Source: Prosthecobacter sp.
Lineage (GTDB): Bacteria; Verrucomicrobiota; Verrucomicrobiia; Verrucomicrobiales; Verrucomicrobiaceae
Direction: 5' to 3'
Assembly (NCBI RefSeq): GCF_014879935.1
Contig: NZ_JACSRD010000069.1
Coordinates: 1 to 33,550, forward strand
DNA length: 33,550 nt
Shown: positions 30,275 through 33,550 of the stretch, piece after piece
Layout: the number at the start of each line of letters is the position of its first letter
Position numbering within the stretch: position 1 is the stretch's first letter
Notes under the pieces: generated by a model
What the model was told of the DNA's origin: nothing
The model's database searches: none
The model's input: only the letters and a program-made list of their open reading frames with translations
Made by a program: the position numbers and the translations under genes

Positions 30275-30520
30275 TCATGGCGCAGATTGCCGCCTCTCCG
30301 CCACCATCAACCGCGCAAACGGCCCGTCATTTACATGGTCCCACCTGCCACCGTTCAAGTCGGCGACCTGGATGCCCCATTCGTTGCCCTTGCCGCCGAC
30401 GTTTTTGCTCATGCCGTCGGTGACCATGAGGGTGCCGTCTGGACTCACGGAAGGGCTTGGTGGTCGTCTTGCCAGTGGGGGGCATCCCAGAGTTCGAGAT
30501 CGCGATAAAGGGCCGGGGTT
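30275..30520 (-). pseudogene. Fragment of an unidentified gene
   Basis: On the minus strand one frame reads TPALYRDLELWDAPHWQDD then HQALP and a stop; the next frame continues VSPDGTLMVTDGMSK, NVGGKGNEWGIQVADLNGG and RWDHVNDGPFAR. The two pieces look like one protein broken by a frameshift. SPDGTLMVTDG resembles a beta-propeller blade, but I cannot name the family. Both ends are missing: it abuts the relic antitoxin at about 30525 and ends near the PGRP-like gene. Confidence 0.5.
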
Positions 30521-30529
30521 CCAATGGCA

Positions 30530-30684
30530 GTCCAGCAGCGATTCGAACACATGGGATGCCCGACGGCCATCAACGGTCTTCATCGCAGCTTCCAAGGGCC
30601 GATCCAGGCTCTGGAAGTGACCGTTGGCGACTTGCTCGCGGAGCAAGGCTTCGACCGGGGAGGGGTGGTCTGGGTGGCCGTCAT
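30530..30684 (-). pseudogene. Relic antitoxin gene, copy of the one at 32421-32633
   Basis: Minus-strand translation REQVANGHFQSLDRPLEAAM, then KTVDGRRASHVFESLLD, matches the intact antitoxin (REQVANGHFPSMDRALEAAV, KTVFGRRASHALESLLD). The start region MTAT is kept but is joined to the rest through a frameshift (extra C/T-rich bases near 30662). The last third is missing, replaced at 30525 by an unrelated gene fragment. No toxin gene follows. Confidence 0.8.
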
Positions 30685-30800
30685 GAGACCATCGTCTTCC
30701 TTCGCCTGCGCCGGGCAGGCTCCAACAGCCCGCCTTCCTCGTGCGCCCGGCTATGAAAATGCAAGGGCAGCCCTTTCGTCAGACAGTTGCAGCCTGACGT
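30647..30800. repeat. Antitoxin-promoter repeat, copy 1
   Basis: Shares the antitoxin start and its upstream region with copies at 32601-32696 and 33226-33370. Common landmarks on the plus strand are GGCTTCGACCGGGG, GGTGGCCGTCAT, CTTCGCCTG or a variant, CCGGGCAGGCTCCAAC and TCAGACAGTTGCA. The last is followed by CTGAC, giving an inverted GTCAG...CTGAC pair that could be an operator. Confidence 0.75.
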
Positions 30801-30808
30801 CATTTCTG

Positions 30809-31171
30809 TCAGAGGCCCTTGGCGTTCTGCTTGATGCCCTTCTGATGTTCGTAGCCATGGAGGTTCTCGAGGGCAGCGCGCATTCCGGCCGCCTGCTCCT
30901 TCCCACCAAGCCTTTCCGCCTTGTTGATCAGTGCATCCACCTGCTTGGAGTAGTCGGCGATGTCATTCTGGACACCGCGCATTTGATTGAAGATGACACC
31001 TTTGACGTCTTCGTTCTGCACACCATTTTTCAGTTCGGCCTGATAGTTCGCCTTGACCTCCTGTTTGGCGATGATGTTCTTCTTCAATTCATCAAACTGA
31101 TTCATGAGCTCCTGGATCTTGGGTCCATTCTTCTGAAACACAGCTTTGAGGGCGTCTTTGACTGAGGGCAT
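30809..31171 (-). CDS. Small coiled-coil hypothetical protein
   Basis: Unrecognised 120-residue protein starting MPSVKDALKAVFQKNGPKIQ. It is almost entirely helical and highly charged (LMNQFDELKKNIIAKQEVKA, QMRGVQNDIADYSKQVDALI, NKAERLGGKEQAAGMRAALE), with heptad-like spacing suggesting a coiled coil. There is no signal peptide, membrane span or Cys. The longer frame to 31231 is rejected because its extra residues are repeat-like and Pro/Thr-rich. It is an intact gene among relics. Its leader contains GTGAC...GTCAC at about 31223-31242, a possible regulatory palindrome. Confidence 0.7.
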   Translation of the reverse strand: MPSVKDALKAVFQKNGPKIQELMNQFDELKKNIIAKQEVKANYQAELKNGVQNEDVKGVIFNQMRGVQNDIADYSKQVDALINKAERLGGKEQAAGMRAALENLHGYEHQKGIKQNAKGL

Positions 31172-31334
31172 GGTGGTGGTGTGGGTTAAGGTTCCACGTG
31201 GAGTTAGACGCTTTGGATCACCCTGTGACACATTTTGGCGTCACCTCCTGTCAGCGGTCCAGGGCGGAGCAGCCATCCAGGCGGTTGGATAATGAGATCG
31301 GGTTGATTGCGGTCGCTGGATTCGTTCGTGGGTG

Positions 31335-31796
31335 TTAGCGAGGAAGACCTGCTGCGTTTGGTGGCGCTGCTGCAAAAGCAGCCGGCGCGTCACTGATCTG
31401 GGCGTCCCCCGGAGCCACGGAGGGAGCCCTCCGAGCGAGGGTTTTCGGGGTTTTGGAAGCTTGGGGGCCGGAGAACGGGCCAAATTCGTGGATGGGTGGT
31501 GCGGTGACGGACTCCCGGTGGGAAACGGTTCCCAGAGAGTTCTCCCCAGCGCCCATAAGCCACATTCTGGCCCATCTGAGAGGAGGCCCTCCGTCGCGCT
31601 CCAGCCGGACAAAGAGCGGATCGGTGTCCACTCCCCCGCGCTTGAGCAGGAACGCGGCCTCGGTTAGAAAAGCCTTGCAGGTGGGCATCGGCGGCTTCAG
31701 CCGTTTCCACTGCTCCGCCACCCACTCGTGGTGCTCCAGACCGGCGGCGAGGAAGGAGACCAGCGGCCCGATGCCCAGCAGCACCGTCTGCCTCAC
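31335..31796 (-). pseudogene. Damaged PIN-domain toxin
   Basis: The first ~70 residues resemble a VapC-like PIN toxin: VLLGIGPLVSFLAAGLEHHE, then PPMPTCKAFLTEAAFLLK and LFVRLERDG. The catalytic Asp expected in the DTGPLVA-type block is lost (GIGPLVS). After LERDG (about 31605) PIN homology ends; the C-terminal half, which supplies further acidic residues, is replaced by Pro/Arg-rich sequence that does not look like protein. It starts with GTG overlapping the antitoxin stop (GTGA at 31793-31796), so the original coupling to the RHH antitoxin is intact. Confidence 0.75.
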
Positions 31797-32038
31797 CGGC
31801 CAAAGCCCTCCATGTATTTGGAATGCGTCGCCAGATCCTTCGGCAGCTTCTTGCGGACAGACCCTGCCAAATCACGCGCTAGATCGTAGCAGGAGGTCGC
31901 ACAGGCCGATTTCGCCAGCTCCAGCTCACGTTCCAGCGCCGCGCGGACCACCGCCGACTTCGTCAGACGCCGCGCACGGCTTTCCTGTTCCAACCGGAGC
32001 AGCAGCGATTCGGGGAGTTTGAGGGAAAAAGTGCTCAT
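31793..32038 (-). CDS. Ribbon-helix-helix antitoxin
   Basis: An 81-residue protein. MSTFSLKLPESLLLRLEQES and RRLTKSAVVRAALERELE form a ribbon-helix-helix DNA-binding domain (beta strand with alternating residues, then two helices) typical of CopG/VapB-like antitoxins. The C-terminal half (SCYDLARDLAGSVRKKLPKD, then THSKYMEGFGR) should wrap the toxin. The ATG at 32038 is preferred to 32119, whose extra residues overlap the ParE-like gene end. Its partner is the damaged PIN gene downstream. An antitoxin kept after loss of its toxin may still repress its promoter or neutralise related toxins. Confidence 0.85.
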   Translation of the reverse strand: MSTFSLKLPESLLLRLEQESRARRLTKSAVVRAALERELELAKSACATSCYDLARDLAGSVRKKLPKDLATHSKYMEGFGR

Positions 32039-32115
32039 GAGTGGCGCATGGAAATACAAGCCATGCTCGGCGGCAATACCCAATCTGGTCCGCGTGCGAC
32101 CGTTGCAGCCCGATG

Positions 32116-32424
32116 TCACTCGAACAACGGCGGAAGGTTCCTCGCGCCGTGGAGGATGCGCAGGACTTCGACTTCATCAGCCAGTTCGCGATAAAAGAGC
32201 AGGTAGTTGGGATACTGCGCTGCGGGCAGAAAGCGGATGCCTGCGAAGCGAGGCGCGCTGAATCGCGGACGCACACCCAGATCTGGCTGATCACCCAGCG
32301 CTTCGGCCGTGTCGAGAAGATCACGGCGCACATCCTCGGCGGCCACAGCGTTGTCTTGTGAGATGTAGTTCACGATCTCTTCCAAGTCATCCACCGCCAC
32401 CGGGTTGAAGACGACCGGCTTCAT
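32116..32424 (-). CDS. parE: ParE/RelE-superfamily toxin
   Basis: A 102-residue toxin. VVFNPVAVDDLEEIVNYISQ matches the ParE N-terminus, followed by the helix TAEALGDQPDLGVRP. RFAGIRFLPAAQYPNYLLFY and VEVLRILHGARNLPPLFE contain the conserved Arg, Tyr and the RILHGARNL ending typical of ParE. ParE toxins poison DNA gyrase; some relatives cut mRNA. Starts at 32424 with ATGA overlap to the antitoxin, the standard order. The longer frame to 32706 runs through the antitoxin and is rejected. Length and motifs are intact, so it is likely functional. Confidence 0.9.
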   Translation of the reverse strand: MKPVVFNPVAVDDLEEIVNYISQDNAVAAEDVRRDLLDTAEALGDQPDLGVRPRFSAPRFAGIRFLPAAQYPNYLLFYRELADEVEVLRILHGARNLPPLFE

Positions 32425-32633
32425 GCTGTTTTCTGGCGCAGTTGCGAGAGGGGGACGCGTTTGCCAGGATGCGAAAGCGCCTCGTCCAGCAGCGATTCGA
32501 GCGCGTGAGAGGCTCGACGGCCAAACACGGTCTTCACTGCGGCTTCTAAAGCCCGATCCATGCTCGGGAAGTGACCGTTGGCGACTTGCTCGCGCAGCAA
32601 GGCTTCGACCGGGGCAGTAAGGGTGGCAGTCAT
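32421..32633 (-). CDS. parD: ParD-like antitoxin
   Basis: A 70-residue antitoxin for the ParE-like toxin, overlapping it by ATGA. MTATLTAPVEALLREQVANG, then HFPSMDRALEAAVKTVF, is a short RHH-like DNA-binding start. The C-terminal helix and tail (RRASHALESLLDEALSHPGK, RVPLSQLRQK) should cover the toxin. The segment from this gene's first codons through its promoter is present twice more nearby, as relics at 30530-30684 and 33166-33258. Confidence 0.85.
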   Translation of the reverse strand: MTATLTAPVEALLREQVANGHFPSMDRALEAAVKTVFGRRASHALESLLDEALSHPGKRVPLSQLRQKTA

Positions 32634-32696
32634 CGGACCATCGTATTCCTTCGCCCACGCCGGGCAAGCTCCAACTGCCCGGCTTCCTCGTGCTTG
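32601..32696. repeat. Antitoxin-promoter repeat, copy 2 (with intact operon)
   Basis: Covers the first codons and upstream region of the intact ParD-like gene: GGCTTCGACCGGGGCAGT, ending near GGCTTCCTCGTGC. It aligns with copies at 30647-30800 and 33226-33370, including ATTCCTTCGCC and CCGGGCAAGCTCCAAC. It should contain the ParDE promoter and operator. Confidence 0.75.
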
Positions 32697-32712
32697 GCGA
32701 TGACAACCGAGA

Positions 32713-32970
32713 TCACAAAAGGACGATGTCGAGGATTCTCAACTCATGCACCGGACCGTCCGCCCAATAGGTGAGCAGGTAGTCCTCGACCCGCAGGTTC
32801 TCCAAATGTCGGCCTGTGCTGTCCGCGGTTTGGTAGTCTCCTAAGCGGCCAGGGTTGTCCGCCAGTTGATGGATGATCTTGGCGAGTCGCTGCTGTCGCT
32901 TGCGGGAAAGGGAGCCGAACAGCTCCCACGCTCTCGCGGACAAAACAGGCTCGTAGGATTTCGCCGCCAT
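32713..32970 (-). CDS. RelE/ParE-like toxin
   Basis: An 85-residue toxin of the RelE/ParE superfamily. YEPVLSARAWELFGSLSRKR is the N-terminal strand and helix, with RQQRLAKIIHQLADNPGRLG as the second helix (a RelE-type phrase). RHLENLRVEDYLLTYWADGP and VHELRILDIVLL are the beta sheet. The catalytic residues of RelE are not obvious, so its activity is uncertain. The ATG at 32970 follows the antitoxin stop by one base; an upstream start at 33021 would overlap the antitoxin. Confidence 0.82.
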   Translation of the reverse strand: MAAKSYEPVLSARAWELFGSLSRKRQQRLAKIIHQLADNPGRLGDYQTADSTGRHLENLRVEDYLLTYWADGPVHELRILDIVLL

Positions 32971-32971
32971 G

Positions 32972-33169
32972 TCAGCGTGCGGCGGCTGGTTTGCGGGGCA
33001 GCCGGAACTTCTTGCCGGCATCCATCTCGGCCATCCGGCGCGTCATCTCCTTCTGCCAGGCCGGCGTCTGCTGTTTCAAGCGGTGCAGATACGCGCTGAT
33101 CTCCTGCCGCTCCCTTTCCGTGATCTGGGAGAGCTGCTGTTTGAGTTGAAGCATGGCGATGGCGCTCAT
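32972..33169 (-). CDS. Antitoxin of the second RelE/ParE-like pair
   Basis: A 65-residue helical protein (MLQLKQQLSQITERERQEIS, AYLHRLKQQTPAWQKEMTRR, MAEMDAGKKFRLPRK) of the kind encoded before RelE/ParE-like toxins in several phyla. It ends one base before the toxin ATG. Starts at 33169 or at an internal ATG at 33154 (MLQLKQQ) are both possible. The 33169 ATG overlaps the stop of a 30-codon leader ORF made from a relic of the other antitoxin, so its translation may now be coupled to that leader. No DNA-binding fold is evident. Confidence 0.78.
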   Translation of the reverse strand: MSAIAMLQLKQQLSQITERERQEISAYLHRLKQQTPAWQKEMTRRMAEMDAGKKFRLPRKPAAAR

Positions 33170-33258
33170 GTCGGTAGTTTGGAGGAGTCAAAAGCCTTTG
33201 CAACACCCGATGCGGCCCGGAGCACGGCTTCGACCGGGGCGGTCAGGGTGGCCGTCAT
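33166..33258 (-). pseudogene. Relic ParD start acting as a 30-codon leader ORF
   Basis: Reads MTATLTAPVEAVLRAAS then GVAKAFDSSKLPT and TGA. The first 14 residues match the ParD-like antitoxin (MTATLTAPVEALLR) nearly exactly; the rest is unrelated. Its stop overlaps the start of the second antitoxin (ATGA at 33166-33169). It carries the repeat's promoter segment upstream, so it may drive the second operon. Confidence 0.75.
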
Positions 33259-33370
33259 GGGACCCTCGGATGCCTTCGCCTGCTCCGGGCAAGCTCCAAC
33301 GGCACGGGCTCCTCTTATGCCTGACAAAGACAAGAGAGGGGCCGCCACTTTGTCAGACAGTTGCACACTG
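33226..33370. repeat. Antitoxin-promoter repeat, copy 3
   Basis: Third copy of the segment, including GGCTTCGACCGGGGCGGT, GGGTGGCCGTCATGG, CTCCGGGCAAGCTCCAAC and GTCAGACAGTTGCAC followed by ACTGAC. With copy 1 it shares the GTCAG...CTGAC inverted pair at its left end relative to the minus strand's upstream side. It lies in front of the second toxin-antitoxin pair. Confidence 0.75.
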
Positions 33371-33374
33371 ACCC

Positions 33375-33407
33375 CATTTTACACCATTTTACATTTTACC
33401 ATTTTAC
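33375..33407. repeat. Four CATTTTAC repeats
   Basis: Copies at 33375-33382, 33385-33392, 33392-33399 and 33400-33407, spaced 7 to 10 bases apart. They form an AT-rich island just upstream, on the minus strand, of promoter repeat copy 3. It could be a promoter UP-like region or a protein-binding array. Confidence 0.7.
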
Positions 33408-33494
33408 GACACGAGAATTCTGGCCTTGGCCCGTTACGCAGCGACAGTTCTTCAAAACAGCGCAAACAGGCATGGTTTCAACTTAGGCAGTGTT

Positions 33495-33550
33495 TTAAAA
33501 CCTCTTGAGCGGCTGCATCCAATCGATGACAGCGGCGAAAGCGAGCAGTG
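33495..33550 (-). CDS. Possible C-terminal end of a protein (partial)
   Basis: At the window edge a minus-strand frame reads LLAFAAVIDWMQPLKRF and TAA. The hydrophobic stretch with a basic end looks like a membrane-protein terminus, but 17 residues are too few to identify. Confidence 0.3.
   Translation of the reverse strand, partial: LLAFAAVIDWMQPLKRF

Noticed and set aside
31200-31600. Possible extra gene in either strand downstream of the PIN remnant
   Set aside because: All frames give Pro/Arg/Ser-rich translations without motifs; best read as relic or intergenic sequence.
1-33550. tRNA, rRNA, CRISPR array or complete insertion sequence
   Set aside because: No cloverleaf, rRNA motif, regularly spaced direct repeats or transposase reading frame was noticed by eye; a dedicated scan was not possible.

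Overview
The window is chromosomal DNA of a high-GC, Gram-negative-type bacterium, most likely a member of the Verrucomicrobiota (Prosthecobacter/Verrucomicrobium-like). This is an inference from the gene mix: two Tat-exported Gfo/Idh/MocA oxidoreductases, a Tat-exported SMP-30 lactonase, a sugar 3-epimerase-like protein, an FHA-Ser/Thr kinase operon, ECF sigma/anti-sigma modules, a squalene-cyclase-like protein, a PUR-domain protein, and dispersed intergenic repeats. No rRNA, tRNA, CRISPR array or intact transposase was seen.

Layout. 1-3.8 kb: end of a Mn-type superoxide dismutase, a membrane protein, an exported rhodanese, a sigma-70 factor, two tiny genes, a tyrosine-phosphatase-like gene, and a detached second copy of the sigma factor's region 4. 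3.8-7.6 kb (minus strand): a four-gene operon with an FHA-kinase and a second Ser/Thr kinase. Its last two genes and the tail of the FHA-kinase are visibly AT-richer than the surroundings. 7.7-9.2 kb: tcdA, then 710 bp of nested inverted repeats. 9.2-13.6 kb: SMP-30 lactonase, then divergent trehalose-phosphate synthase and trehalase genes. 13.7-16 kb: an epimerase/oxidoreductase operon closed by a strong terminator. 16.2-18.5 kb: a LysM lipoprotein and an ECF sigma/anti-sigma/exported-protein operon.

18.5-21.2 kb (minus): an unknown gene, a class II terpene-cyclase-like gene with a tandem heptamer repeat inside its reading frame, and a PUR-domain gene. 21.3-25.7 kb: a DUF4870-like membrane protein, a second oxidoreductase, a coiled-coil membrane protein and an MFS transporter. 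25.8-28.1 kb: a glycine-rich RRM protein and an ECF sigma/anti-sigma/Spy-CpxP-like operon.

28.2-33.55 kb is a decaying accessory region. It holds a truncated beta-lactamase-family gene abutting another gene fragment, a PGRP/amidase-like protein lacking one expected zinc ligand, and three toxin-antitoxin loci (a ParDE-like pair, a second RelE/ParE-like pair, and an RHH antitoxin with a damaged PIN toxin). Three copies of one promoter-plus-antitoxin-start segment are present. Two of these are relics, and one has become a leader ORF overlapping another antitoxin by ATGA.

The most interesting items are the reused antitoxin-promoter cassette, the sigma region-4 copy placed in frame behind the phosphatase stop codon, the mosaic kinase operon, and the repeat hub at 8.5-9.2 kb.
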